Origin: Mesomycoplasma dispar
GTDB lineage: Bacteria > Bacillota_I > Bacilli_A > Mycoplasmatales > Metamycoplasmataceae
Direction: 5' to 3'
DNA length: 64,000 nt
Assembly: GCF_000941075.1 (NCBI RefSeq)
Contig: NZ_CP007229.1
Span: forward strand, 186,001-250,000
Part shown: piece by piece, positions 43,059-51,738 of the stretch
How the letters are laid out: every line of letters starts with the position of its first letter
Position numbering within the stretch: the stretch's first letter is position 1
Made by a program: the position numbers and the translations under genes
Notes under the pieces: generated by a model
Told to the model about the DNA's origin: nothing
The model's database searches: none
What the model saw: only the letters and a program-made list of their open reading frames with translations

Positions 43059-44163
43059 ACTCGGGCACAGAAATTAATCTAAATTCAGTTTAAAAACTCG
43101 CAATTAACTGGATTTAATTAATTTGTTTGTGCTCTTTTTTTAAATTAAAGGATTAAAAATGGCAAGACATTTAAGTCACCTTGAATGAGAAAAATGGTTC
43201 GAAAAATTCAAAGAATTCAAAAAACTCCCCGTTCAGAGTGGGAAAAATTGATTAAAATAATTTATGGTGTGTTAACTGAAGAACAGAAAAAGGAAATAAT
43301 ACAGAAAATAAAAAAAGACGATGTTGATAAGTCTTTTACGTATAAAATTCTCAAAATTCCGAAAAGCACTTTTTATTTTTGGCTGAAAAAGAAAGAAAAA
43401 ACACCATACAAAAATCCTTTTGAAGACAAAATTATTGAAATTTTTTATGAATTAGAAGCAAAATGCGGTTGAGAAAAAGTGCAAAAAATGCTTGAAATTA
43501 AGCACGGAATTACTTTAAATGAAAGAACAGTTGAAGAATTTTGAGCCGAAACGGACTGAAGACTAAAACAAGACAACAGAAAAAACGTCGAGAAATAAAG
43601 GATGTTTTACAAAAAACCAAGATTTTGTCAAAAGAAATTTTAACGGTAAGAGTGCAAATATCGTTGCAACCGATGCAACTTACATTAAATCACCAAAAGA
43701 TGTTCTTGATAATAATGTTTACTTATTAATTGCAATTTATCATAAAAGTAAAAAAATTATTAACTGAAATTTATCCATTTCTAATGAGTTGAGCTTGTAT
43801 ATTCGCATTTAAGCAAAATAAAATTTAAAGAAAAATGATACTTACATTCTGATCACGGATATTAATACTCATCAAATTTATACAAACAAATGGTAAAGGA
43901 AAATAATGTGATAATTTCAATGTCGAGAATCGGCAATTCACTTGATAATTATGAAGTCGAATATTTCTTTTGGAATTTAAAATCAGAATGTCTAAGTCAG
44001 ATAAATATTAAAAAACTAACTTTTGCTGAACTCGAAAATCAAATAAAAAATTATGTAAATTTTTATAACCAAAAACGTATACAATCTAATTTAAAGTGAA
44101 AAACACCAGAGCAAGTTTGGAGAAGTTTATCTTTTTAAATTTGTCTAATTTTCGTGCCCGAGT
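43059..44163 (+). mobile_element. Degenerate IS3-family insertion sequence, copy 2
   Basis: 1105 bp bounded by inverted repeats ACTCGGGCACAGAAATTA (43059-43076) and TAATTTTCGTGCCCGAGT (44146-44163), differing at two positions. It is the longer of two related copies; the other is at 230-1142. The transposase gene is frameshifted. No clear target duplication. Confidence 0.88.
43159..44138 (+). pseudogene. Transposase pseudogene of IS copy 2
   Basis: An ATG (43159) with AAAGGATT upstream starts MARHLSHLEWEKWFEKFKEF, then shifts frame (43185-43472: DVDKSFTYKILKIPKSTFYFWLKKK, a helix-turn-helix), and again near 43525-43541, 43620-43650 and 43800-43890. The last part (43890-44138) contains ISMSRIGNSLDNYEVEYFF and ends SLSF. 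The DDE signature is IS3-like, but no continuous product is possible. Confidence 0.85.
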
Positions 44164-44231
44164 CTGCTTTTTTATAGCTAAATTTGATTTTTTAAAGATT
44201 ATGATTATCTAAAATTTGCTTGCAAGAAAAT

Positions 44232-44262
44232 AAAAAAACAGAAAGTAAATTTCTGTTTTTTT
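44232..44262 (-). terminator. rpmB operon terminator
   Basis: Arms 44232-44244 (AAAAAAACAGAAA) and 44250-44262 are exact complements with a T-run on the minus strand. It lies 37 bp past the rpmB stop. Confidence 0.82.
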
Positions 44263-44298
44263 ATTGGAAAAATTGTGTATAAAGTTCGAAAAAGTAAA

Positions 44299-44493
44299 CT
44301 AAATTTGCCCCCATTTTCGTAAGGTTTTTTTAGTTTTTGCCGAAACTTTAATACGAACTTTTTGCCCTGATGCGGTTTTTAAAGTAACTTGTTGTAAATT
44401 AAGGTTAAATTTACGTTTGGTTGCATTAAGTGCATGTGAACGGTTGTTTCCACTTAAAGGTCCGCGCAAAGAGATTGGGTCTTTTCTTGCCAT
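44299..44493 (-). CDS. rpmB: Ribosomal protein L28
   Basis: 64 residues. Starts [23 protein letters not shown], the conserved L28 N-terminus, and continues [16 protein letters not shown] precedes the ATG. It lies 65 bp after rplT on the same strand and could be the last gene of the infC operon. Confidence 0.94.
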   Translation of the reverse strand: MARKDPISLRGPLSGNNRSHALNATKRKFNLNLQQVTLKTASGQKVRIKVSAKTKKTLRKWGQI

Positions 44494-44558
44494 TTTAGTT
44501 CCTAAAATAAAAATTGTTATTGTATTTATTTTTGAATAAATTTTTTAGATAAAAAGGA

Positions 44559-44915
44559 CTAATTTTCCTTTTTATCTAAAACTAATTTAACAATATTTTC
44601 AAATTCGGCTTGATGATGAATTGCCATTTCTGCAAGCATTTTACGGTTAATTTCAATATTTGCAGCTTTGATTTTATACATTAATTGGGAATAAGAAATA
44701 CCTTGGGCACGTGCGGCAGCATTAATTCGGCTAATTCACAATTTACGAAACTCACGTTTACGTTGTTTACGGTCACGAAACGCGTAAGTTCAAGATTTAA
44801 TTACTGCTTGTTTGGCAACTTTGAAGCCGATTGATTTATGACCTCAATATCCTTTTGCCAATTTTAATCAACGACGACGTCGTTGGCGAGTTATAGTTCC
44901 GCCCTTGACTCTCAT
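44559..44915 (-). CDS. rplT: Ribosomal protein L20
   Basis: 118 residues, normal length. [33 protein letters not shown] is split here by four UGA Trp codons within the gene (W16, W24 and others). The long basic N-terminal helix and the globular part ([20 protein letters not shown]) are typical. L20 usually represses its own operon through the infC leader. Confidence 0.95.
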
Positions 44916-44968
44916 AATAAAACTCTCCTTTTCGAATTAATTTAAAGTTTATTTTAAAAAAATATTAA

Positions 44969-45163
44969 CTAAATTAATTTCTTTAATCTTTTAAAATCTG
45001 AACTGTCCATCAAAGTTGCCTTTCTTGATTGACGTTTTTGTTTGGTAGTTTTACTTTGAGCAAGATGAGAACGATAAGCATGCCCGTGTTTAACTTTTCC
45101 AGATGCAGTGATTTTTATTCTTTTTTTCAATGCAGATTTAGTTTTAAATTTAATCTTAGACAT
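44969..45163 (-). CDS. rpmI: Ribosomal protein L35
   Basis: 64 residues starting [25 protein letters not shown] precedes this ATG, which lies inside the 3' end of infC (8-bp overlap). Motifs [23 protein letters not shown] are those of L35. Middle gene of infC-rpmI-rplT. Confidence 0.94.
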   Translation of the reverse strand: MSKIKFKTKSALKKRIKITASGKVKHGHAYRSHLAQSKTTKQKRQSRKATLMDSSDFKRLKKLI

Positions 45164-45806
45164 TTTCTTCCTGCTTTTGCTGTTCTTCGTATTCAAGTAA
45201 TTCTTTTAGTTGTTTTGATGAAGTGAATTTAGGTAGTTTTTTTCGATCACGCTCAAGATTCATTACTAAAAAATTACCGTTTTGTGAAATTTCCTTACTT
45301 TTTTTGGCAATATATTTTAATTGGTCATAAAATATATCTAGTGTTACTTTACCTTGATCGACTCTTGTAATTTCGCGACCACGGAAGCGAAGAGCAATTT
45401 TGACACGATCACCATCAAGAATGAATTCTCTTGCTTTTTTTGATTTAACCAATATATCTTGCATATTAATGTTAAAACTAACACGAATTTCACGATTATT
45501 GGTAAAGGATTGTTTTTCTTTTTCTTCCTTTTTTTTCTTTTTAATATCGTAACGGAATTTTCCGTAGTCGAGAATTTTTGCAATTGGCACTTTTTGAACT
45601 TTATTATCTTTAGTTTTAATTTCTTTAATCGAAATTAAAACTAAATCAAGTCCTTGCGATTTTGCCATTTTGATTGCTTCTCTTGTTGGCATTTTTCCAA
45701 TTTTTTCATTGTCACTTCCGACTAGAAAAACATTAGGAAAAAATATATTTTCGTTAATTTGGTGCTCTTGTATTGGTTTTTTTTGAAAAAGACTTTTAGG
45801 ATTCAA
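45156..45806 (-). CDS. infC: Translation initiation factor IF-3
   Basis: 216 residues from TTG (45804-45806), or 217 from ATT (45807-45809). Keeps the small subunit free and checks start codons. Both the N-domain ([30 protein letters not shown]-type strand, [11 protein letters not shown]) and the C-domain ([18 protein letters not shown]) are present. No ATG exists upstream: the codon before ATT is TAA. A non-AUG start is the rule for infC because IF-3 rejects it when abundant. GGAG lies about 10 nt upstream. Confidence 0.94.
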   Translation of the reverse strand: MNPKSLFQKKPIQEHQINENIFFPNVFLVGSDNEKIGKMPTREAIKMAKSQGLDLVLISIKEIKTKDNKVQKVPIAKILDYGKFRYDIKKKKKEEKEKQSFTNNREIRVSFNINMQDILVKSKKAREFILDGDRVKIALRFRGREITRVDQGKVTLDIFYDQLKYIAKKSKEISQNGNFLVMNLERDRKKLPKFTSSKQLKELLEYEEQQKQEENV

Positions 45807-45867
45807 AATTTAAATTTCTCTCCATTTTTAGATGGTTTAATTATTAAAGCTTTAAGGAAATTTGTTA

Positions 45868-46001
45868 AAAAAAGCGGATTCAGTTACGCTTTTAGACAAA
45901 AAAATAATAATTTTTGTTTGTCAGGTAAACCCAAGATCACAAGGATCTTCAGGTGAGAGCGAATCTACTTTCTGCAAATAAAAATTTGCATTATAATTAT
46001 A
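45868..46001 (-). promoter_or_regulatory. infC-rpmI-rplT promoter and leader with attenuator-like stem
   Basis: Minus strand: two overlapping TATAAT boxes (45990-46001) drive a leader of about 170 nt. In it, AAGATC-CTTGT-GATCTT (45933-45949) forms a hairpin. Nearer the gene, AAAGCG (45888-45893) pairs with CGCTTT (45872-45877), followed by seven T's, the layout of an intrinsic terminator 60 nt before the start. This fits L20-controlled attenuation known in Firmicutes; binding is inferred. Confidence 0.6.
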
Positions 46002-46041
46002 CTAGAAAAATAAGAAAAATATATGAAAAAAGTTGAAAAAA

Positions 46042-47478
46042 TTAATAAACAAATTGAACCATTTTTTCGTTTTCAACAACTAAAAACGTATCACCTTTTT
46101 CAACTCCAAATGGTTTTAAAACATTACGAGCCAAACTAAAATCGTTTTTAATTGCTTCAAATTCTGAAATTGAATTAATTGAAACAAAAACAGAAGATGT
46201 AATTCCAAAACCATTGATTAATTTTTCGTTATTTAAAACACCAATTACGGCTGTATTTGGTCGAAATTTTGCAATTGTTTTCAAAAGTTCGCCAGTTCTT
46301 GATAAAACAACGGTGTATTTTATCTCTTTTTCGTAAGCAAGATGCGCTAATTTATGGGCGATTTTTGCTCTTGGACCTTTTGAATTTTTGGTAATTACCG
46401 CAAGTTGTTTAGTGTAGAAAAGTTTGTTATAAAATTCTTTTTCTGCTCTTTTATTAATAATAGCCATTACTTGCACTGATTCAACTGGAAATTGTCCTTG
46501 CGCTGATTCGCCAGATAACATTGTTGCATCAGCACCTAATTCGGTTGCTCAATAAACATCAGAAACTTCTGCCCTTGTTGGTTGAGAAGATTTTTCCATT
46601 GAATCTAACATTTGCGTTGCAACTACAACAGTTTTACCAGCAAAACGACATTTACGAATAATTCTTTTTTGTTGAAAAGGAACTTCTTCATAAGGAACTT
46701 CAAGTCCTAAATCTCCACGGGCAACCATAATTCCATCAGAATGTTCGATGATTTCGTCAATATTTTCAAGTCCTAATGTTGATTCGATTTTAGAAATAAT
46801 TTGAATGTGTGAACCACCGTTTTCATCTAAAAGTTGACGTAATTCACGGACATTTTCGGCAGAATTTACAAATGATGCAGCAACGTAATTAATATTTTCT
46901 GAAATCCCAAAAAGAATATCGTTAATATCTTTTTGTGATAAAAACGGCAATGAAAAAGCAACACCTGGTAAATTTAGGCGTTTATTTGGTTTTAAAATGT
47001 GGGAATTTTTTGTTTTTACAACAACTTTTCCTGGTTCGATTTCAACAACAACAGATTGTAACTTTCCGTCATCAAAAAGAACCTTATCACCAATTTTTAA
47101 ATCTTTATCAATTTGGTGAGATACAGTAATTGTTTGTGCCGTTCCTTCGAAATTTTTATAAGAATCTGAATCAGTTAGAACAATTAAACGTTGGTTTGTA
47201 AGGATTTTTTGTGAGCCGTTAAGAATTTTACCAACACGAATTTCTGGCCCTTTTGTGTCTAGCATAATTGAAATTGGAATTTGAAGTTCTTCAGAAACTC
47301 TACGGGCATTTTCAAACTTTTGTCGTTGTTCTTCATAATTTCCGTGGGAAAAATTTGCGCGAATTACACTAACACCTTCTAAAACCAATTTTTTTAAGAC
47401 TTCATAATCTTGCGTTGCTGGCCCAATTGTGGCGATGATTTTCGTTCTTTTCGAAATATAATTTTTCATATCATTCAT
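46042..47478 (-). CDS. pyk: Pyruvate kinase
   Basis: 478 residues. Final ATP-forming step of glycolysis. [33 protein letters not shown], the active-site block [19 protein letters not shown], and ATQMLDSM are all present; a C-terminal allosteric-type domain follows a UGA Trp near 46545. Two ATGs (47478 and 47469) are possible; the first is used. Confidence 0.95.
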
Positions 47479-47573
47479 ATTTTTAAAAGCAATTTCCTCG
47501 TATTTGATTTATTGAAAAACAGTTGAGAAGTGCAAATTAACTATAATAATTATAAACTTAATTAAAAAAAATA

Positions 47574-48365
47574 TTAATAAATTTTCAATGTTTTTTTAAA
47601 AAAATCTGAACCTAATGCTTCAAATTCAAGATTTCTATCTATTTTGGATTTATTTATGAAAATTTCAACTTCATTTTTTTGTTGATTTTGAGGAAAAATC
47701 AAGTTAATTGTCTCCAAATTTTCCCAGTTAAATGAAATCAAAATTTGATTAAGATTTGGATTATCAATGATAATATTGAAACTATTATCAAATTTATCAA
47801 AACTATTTAAAAAGTCAAATTTAAATTTGTAAAAACTAAAGACTTTTTCATCCATTTTCGCATTAAATTCACCTAAAATATCAACTTTTTTTGGTGAATT
47901 TCCAACAAAAGCATAAACATCGACATTAATATTATTTGAATCAAATTGCAGATTTTCAATTGAATTATCGGCAAAACAATCTGAATCAATTTTTGAAATT
48001 CACTCAGGAATTATAAGGTTTTTGATTTTATTATTTGCAAAAACAGAATTATTTAACTGTTTTATTTTTTTAGGAAAATTAATATTTTTGATTAAATTAG
48101 ACTCAAAAGCAGAATCTAAAATAGTTTTTATATTAGACCCAAAAATAATCTTTTCAATTTTGTTTAACATAAAAGCTGATTCGCCAATTTTTAAAAGTGA
48201 ATCAGGCAAAATTAGCTTTTTGATTTCTAGATCCATTCCTGAAAAGGCAAAGTCCTCAATTTCTTCAAAATTAATTGAAGACAAATCAAGAATTTTTTCG
48301 TTAAAAAATTCTTGATTTTTAATAATTTGAGTAGCGATTTCACGAGTCAGTATTAAAAATTGCAC
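47574..48365 (-). CDS. BspA-type leucine-rich repeat protein
   Basis: 263 residues, no signal peptide seen. Repeats of about 23 residues such as IGESAFMLNKIEKIIFGSNI, ILDSAFESNLIKNINFPKKI and LNNSVFANNKIKNLIIPEWI follow the BspA/LRR_5 pattern. The C-terminal 110 residues have no recognised domain. The start is GTG (48363-48365) after TAGGAAAAAA. UGA at 48000 is Trp. Divergent from the small peptide gene at 48440, 74 bp away. Function unknown; BspA-type repeats often mediate binding. Confidence 0.75.
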
Positions 48366-48439
48366 TTTTTTCCTAAAATTTTCCTTTTTTAAATAATTTT
48401 TTAATTTTTACTTAACTTTGTGTGAAAGGAGGTTGAACA

Positions 48440-48715
48440 ATGAAAAATCAACCAAATCAAAATCTAGTTAAATTAAGTGAAAAAGACAAAAATGAAACTG
48501 GTGGAGCAGGAATTCTAGCGGGAGTTGCTGGTTTAGCAACTGCAATTACAAAAATTACACCTGCTTTACTAGGAGTTGCAGCAATTTATCGTTCTTTTAA
48601 AACAGGTTCTGGTGAAATAAAAGGTTCTGATCATACTGTTAAATGAGATGACTCAAAACTTGCTAAAGCAGAAGCGGAAAAAGCTTTAAAACAGCCAATT
48701 TACTTTATTTATTAG
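48440..48715 (+). CDS. Small glycine-zipper peptide with double-glycine leader-like N-terminus
   Basis: 91 residues. The ribosome-binding site GAAAGGAGGTTG is complementary to the 16S 3' end over its whole core, the best in the window. The N-terminus LVKLSEKDKNETGG resembles the double-glycine leader of class II bacteriocins (LS at -11/-10, GG at -2/-1), though the usual hydrophobic residues at -4 and -7 are missing. After it comes GAGILAGVAGLATAITKITP, a small-residue helix with GxxxG steps, then a charged tail with one UGA Trp. No exporter or immunity gene is next to it. A simple alternative is a small membrane or structural protein. Confidence 0.6.
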
Positions 48716-48774
48716 CATTTTAATTGAAGAAATTGCGACTTTTTGTTAAAGATTAGTTAATTTGAACTATTTGA

Positions 48775-49845
48775 TTATTTATAAGTTAATTTTTCGTGCT
48801 CTTTTTGTCCATATTCTGTAATAAATGCTTCAATTAAATCAATTGCAGCTTTAATGTCTGATAAACTAATTAATCCATAAGTTGAGTGCAAATAACGTTG
48901 TGGAATTGAGATGCTTACAGTCGGAGTTCCGTATCCTGAATATTGCAGTTCTTCTGCATCTGTTCCCCCACCTTGTGAAACATAACGGTAAATAGGGATG
49001 TTTTTTTCCTTGGCAATACGGAAAAGAATTTCAACAAGTCGTGGATCCATTAAAGCACCACCATCGGCAATATCAATTGCAACACCAGCACCTAATTTTT
49101 GAACGCCAGGAATTGCACCTTCGGTATCATGAGCGGCACCTGTATCGATTGCAAAAGCGATATCAGCGTTAATCATTTTTGCAACCATTTTCGCACCACG
49201 GGAACCAACTTCTTCTTGCACGGTTCCAACCAAAATTGGATTAGATTTTATTTCCTTTTTATGAAGGCGGTGCGCTAGTTCGTCAATGACAACCACGCCA
49301 GCGCGGTTGTCAATTGCTTTTGATGCAAAAAAATCATTATTTTGCATCAAAAAACTTGGGTTGTTAAAATAAATTCTATTTCCGATTTCAACTGATGATT
49401 CTTCGGCTTCCTTTTTTGATTTAAAACCAAAGTCGAAAAAAAGATCCTTTACCATCAAGGCTTTTTCGATTTTTTCACGTTCCATAATGTGAATTGAAGT
49501 ATGACCAGCAACCCCAAAAAATTCCTGACCTAAAGAATTAATTAATTTAAATCTTGCCCCAATTACAGCATTTCCCCAAATTCCGCCAACTGATTTTACC
49601 TTGATAAACCCTTTTTCAGTGATGTCTAAAACGATAAAACCAACTTCATCCATATGCGCAGCAACTACGACTTTTGGTCCAGAATTTGGATTTTTTTGCT
49701 GCATAATTAAAGAACCAAACCCGTCACGAGAATAAGCAAGGTCAAGTTTTTCTGTTGATTTTTTTAGTTCTGCAACAATTTCCTCTTCGTAACGCGACAT
49801 TCCATCAAGGTCGCAGTATTTCTTCATTTTTTCGAATATTGTCAT
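48775..49845 (-). CDS. M42-family glutamyl aminopeptidase
   Basis: 356 residues. A dinuclear-metal aminopeptidase acting on peptides in the cytoplasm. Metal ligands and catalytic residues: AAHMDEVGF, AIDNRAGVVV, QEEVGSRGAK, AIDTGAAHD and HSTYG near the C-terminus. The ATG at 49845 (MTIFEKMKKYCDLDG) has AAGAAAGG upstream and fits the family; a frame open further to 49890 is not conserved. Contains no UGA. Confidence 0.93.
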   Translation of the reverse strand: MTIFEKMKKYCDLDGMSRYEEEIVAELKKSTEKLDLAYSRDGFGSLIMQQKNPNSGPKVVVAAHMDEVGFIVLDITEKGFIKVKSVGGIWGNAVIGARFKLINSLGQEFFGVAGHTSIHIMEREKIEKALMVKDLFFDFGFKSKKEAEESSVEIGNRIYFNNPSFLMQNNDFFASKAIDNRAGVVVIDELAHRLHKKEIKSNPILVGTVQEEVGSRGAKMVAKMINADIAFAIDTGAAHDTEGAIPGVQKLGAGVAIDIADGGALMDPRLVEILFRIAKEKNIPIYRYVSQGGGTDAEELQYSGYGTPTVSISIPQRYLHSTYGLISLSDIKAAIDLIEAFITEYGQKEHEKLTYK

Positions 49846-49896
49846 AATTAAACCTTTCTTTAAAAGCGATAAATTACTAAAATTATACACTTTTTG

Positions 49897-50556
49897 TTAT
49901 AAATTTCAATTGATTTCGCCGCGATTTTTTTCTTTTAAAAATTTGTTTATTTTTTGAAAAACACCAGAATTTTTCAAGGAATTAGCAAAACTAAAAGGTG
50001 AAGGATGGGAGTAAAAAAACACTTTTTGTTTTTCAAGACTAACATTTGCAACAGATAATTTTGCTTTTTGACCTAATAGTAAAAAAACAATATCGACTTT
50101 ATTTTCAACAATAAAGTTAATTAAATTAAAAGTAAAAGTTTTTCATCCAATGTTTTCATGGGAATTCGGACTTGATTCACGAACCGAAAGCACTGTATTT
50201 AAAAGTAAAACTCCTTGTTTTGCCCAATTTTCAAGATTTCCGTCAGTTTTTGAAAAATTAGGGTATACATTTTTTATCTCCAAAAACAAGTTTTTGAGTG
50301 AAGGTGGCAAAACTTTTGCCCTCGTTGAAAAAGCAAGACCATCTGCCTGACCTTTTTGGTGATAAGGATCCTGACCTAGAATGACTATTTTTAGATTATC
50401 AAAATTAGTTAATTGGATTGCCCTAAATAAATCTTTTTTTTCGGGGAAAACTTGGTAATTTGCATATTCATAGTTGAGAGTTTTTTTTAACTGTTGAAAA
50501 TAAGGTTTTTTAATTTCATCACTAAAAAACCTTTCAAAACTTAGTTTTGTCTCCAT
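49897..50556 (-). CDS. ung: Uracil-DNA glycosylase
   Basis: 219 residues. Removes uracil from DNA. The catalytic loop GQDPYHQKGQADGLAFS and the second active-site motif HPSPFS (usually HPSPLS) are present, as is LLLNTVLSVRESSPNSH. UGA Trp at 50143 (GWKTFT) and near the end. Divergent from rplU. Confidence 0.95.
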
Positions 50557-50613
50557 TTTTTAATTATAGCATTAAAAATTTTTGAAAGTACTACTTTTTA
50601 ATTAAAAAGATGT

Positions 50614-50720
50614 TATAATATAAACCCGTAAATTTAATTAAACCATCCCATACCAAAAAGGTTTAAATCTGTTTTTATTTGAATTCAGTACCTTTAGGAT
50701 GATACTCATAAGGAGATCTT
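50614..50720 (+). promoter_or_regulatory. rplU-rpmA promoter and leader
   Basis: TATAAT at 50614-50619, then a leader of about 95 nt. CCATCC (50644-50649) can pair with GGATGA near 50698 and AAACC with GGTTT (50641-50665), so a folded L21-type leader is possible. AAGGAG precedes the ATG. Confidence 0.5.
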
Positions 50721-51020
50721 ATGTTTGCAATTATTAAATCTGGTGGTAAGCAAATTAAAGTTGAAAAAGATCAAACAATTTTTGTTGAAAAAATCGACAA
50801 AAATGAAGGTGAAAGTGTAACTTTTACTGATGTTTTGTTTATTAATGGCAAAATTGGTACCCCTTTTGTTGAAAACGCGAGTGTTACTGGTGTTATTGAA
50901 AAACAAGGTCGTGCTAAAAAAATTGTCGTTTACCGTCACAATCCAAAATCAACTCACAAACGCAAATTAGGGCATCGCCAACCGTTTACAAAAATAAAAA
51001 TCACAGAATTGAAAGGATAA
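50721..51020 (+). CDS. rplU: Ribosomal protein L21
   Basis: 99 residues. MFAIIKSGGKQIKVEKDQ and the C-terminal KRKLGHRQPFTKIKI are typical. It is followed by rpmA after 8 bp; the small protease gene (prp) often found between them in Firmicutes is missing. Confidence 0.95.
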   Translation: MFAIIKSGGKQIKVEKDQTIFVEKIDKNEGESVTFTDVLFINGKIGTPFVENASVTGVIEKQGRAKKIVVYRHNPKSTHKRKLGHRQPFTKIKITELKG

Positions 51021-51028
51021 TTTAAGAA

Positions 51029-51283
51029 ATGGCAAAGACCAAAGCTGGTGGATCTACCAAGAACGGCCGTGATTCGGCGGGTCGCAGACTCGGCCAAAAA
51101 ATTGCTGATGGCCAATTCGCATTTACTGGTTCAATAATTTATCGTCAACGAGGAACTAGAATTTATCCAGGAAAAAATGTCGGAATCGGTGGTGATGATA
51201 CTTTATTTGCACTTGCTGATGGAATAGTTAAATTCCAAAAAGTAAGAAAACGTAAATATGCTAGCATTGTGATTAACGGCTAG
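51029..51283 (+). CDS. rpmA: Ribosomal protein L27
   Basis: 84 residues. Starts [20 protein letters not shown], so the mature N-terminus that reaches the peptidyl-transferase centre is encoded directly. The cleaved N-terminal extension of many Firmicutes is absent, in keeping with the absence of prp beside it. Confidence 0.96.
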   Translation: MAKTKAGGSTKNGRDSAGRRLGQKIADGQFAFTGSIIYRQRGTRIYPGKNVGIGGDDTLFALADGIVKFQKVRKRKYASIVING

Positions 51284-51304
51284 ATTTTAAAATTAAAATA
51301 ATAT

Positions 51305-51337
51305 AAAAAAACCTGGCAAAATTAGTCAGGTTTTTTT
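51305..51337 (+). terminator. rplU-rpmA terminator
   Basis: Arms AAAAAAACCTG (51305-51315) and CAGGTTTTTTT (51327-51337). Confidence 0.88.
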
Positions 51338-51410
51338 ATATTATTTGTTTTGTAAATCGTAGCTAACTTTTCAAAAATTAGAAGCCAAAAAACTCTATGA
51401 TTCAAACAAG

Positions 51411-51490
51411 AACATAAAATTAATCTAAAATTGGCTTAAAAATTTACATTTTTTAACTTTAATTAATTTATTTGTGCACTTGTTCAAAAA
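51411..51490 (+). mobile_element. Left-end remnant of the 43-kb-type IS
   Basis: ACATAAAATTAATCTAAAAT and the following 60 bp (to TTTGTGCACTT) match 43066-43140, the left end and upstream region of IS copy 2, with scattered changes. Nothing further of the element is present. Confidence 0.65.
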
Positions 51491-51738
51491 AATTTGTTTT
51501 TTCAAATTTTGTAAAATAATGTGATAAAATATATTTTAATATATGAAATAATGAAATTTTAGGAAGTTAGAAATTAAACTGAAGAAATTTACGAAAATAT
51601 TTTTATCACTCTTTTTTTTTATAAATCGAAATTTTAGCAAAAACATTGGTATTACACAAATTCAAGTCAAGAATTACAAATCAGCAATTTTCAAAAATTC
51701 GATTGATGACAAACTAGCAATTTCCTATTTGGTGCATA
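51491..51738. other. Region before the lipoprotein gene, with a signal-peptide-like fragment
   Basis: From about 51577 a frame without ATG reads KKFTKIFLSLFFFINRNFSK and runs to TAA at 51747, overlapping the lipoprotein ATG. The last part (SYLVHN) is also recognisable before the lipoprotein remnant at 22.2 kb. It may be a decayed upstream gene. TGTGATAAAATAT near 51520 could be a promoter. Confidence 0.45.

Larger units (their letters stand above)
43031..44193 (+). terminator. mtl operon terminator split by an IS
   Basis: The left arm AAAAATTCAAATTTAGCTAT (43031-43050) begins at the mtlF stop. The right arm ATAGCTAAATTTGATTTTTT (44174-44193) is its near-perfect complement. Between them lies the whole degenerate IS copy 2. 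Without the IS the arms would form a normal hairpin followed by T's. Confidence 0.8.
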
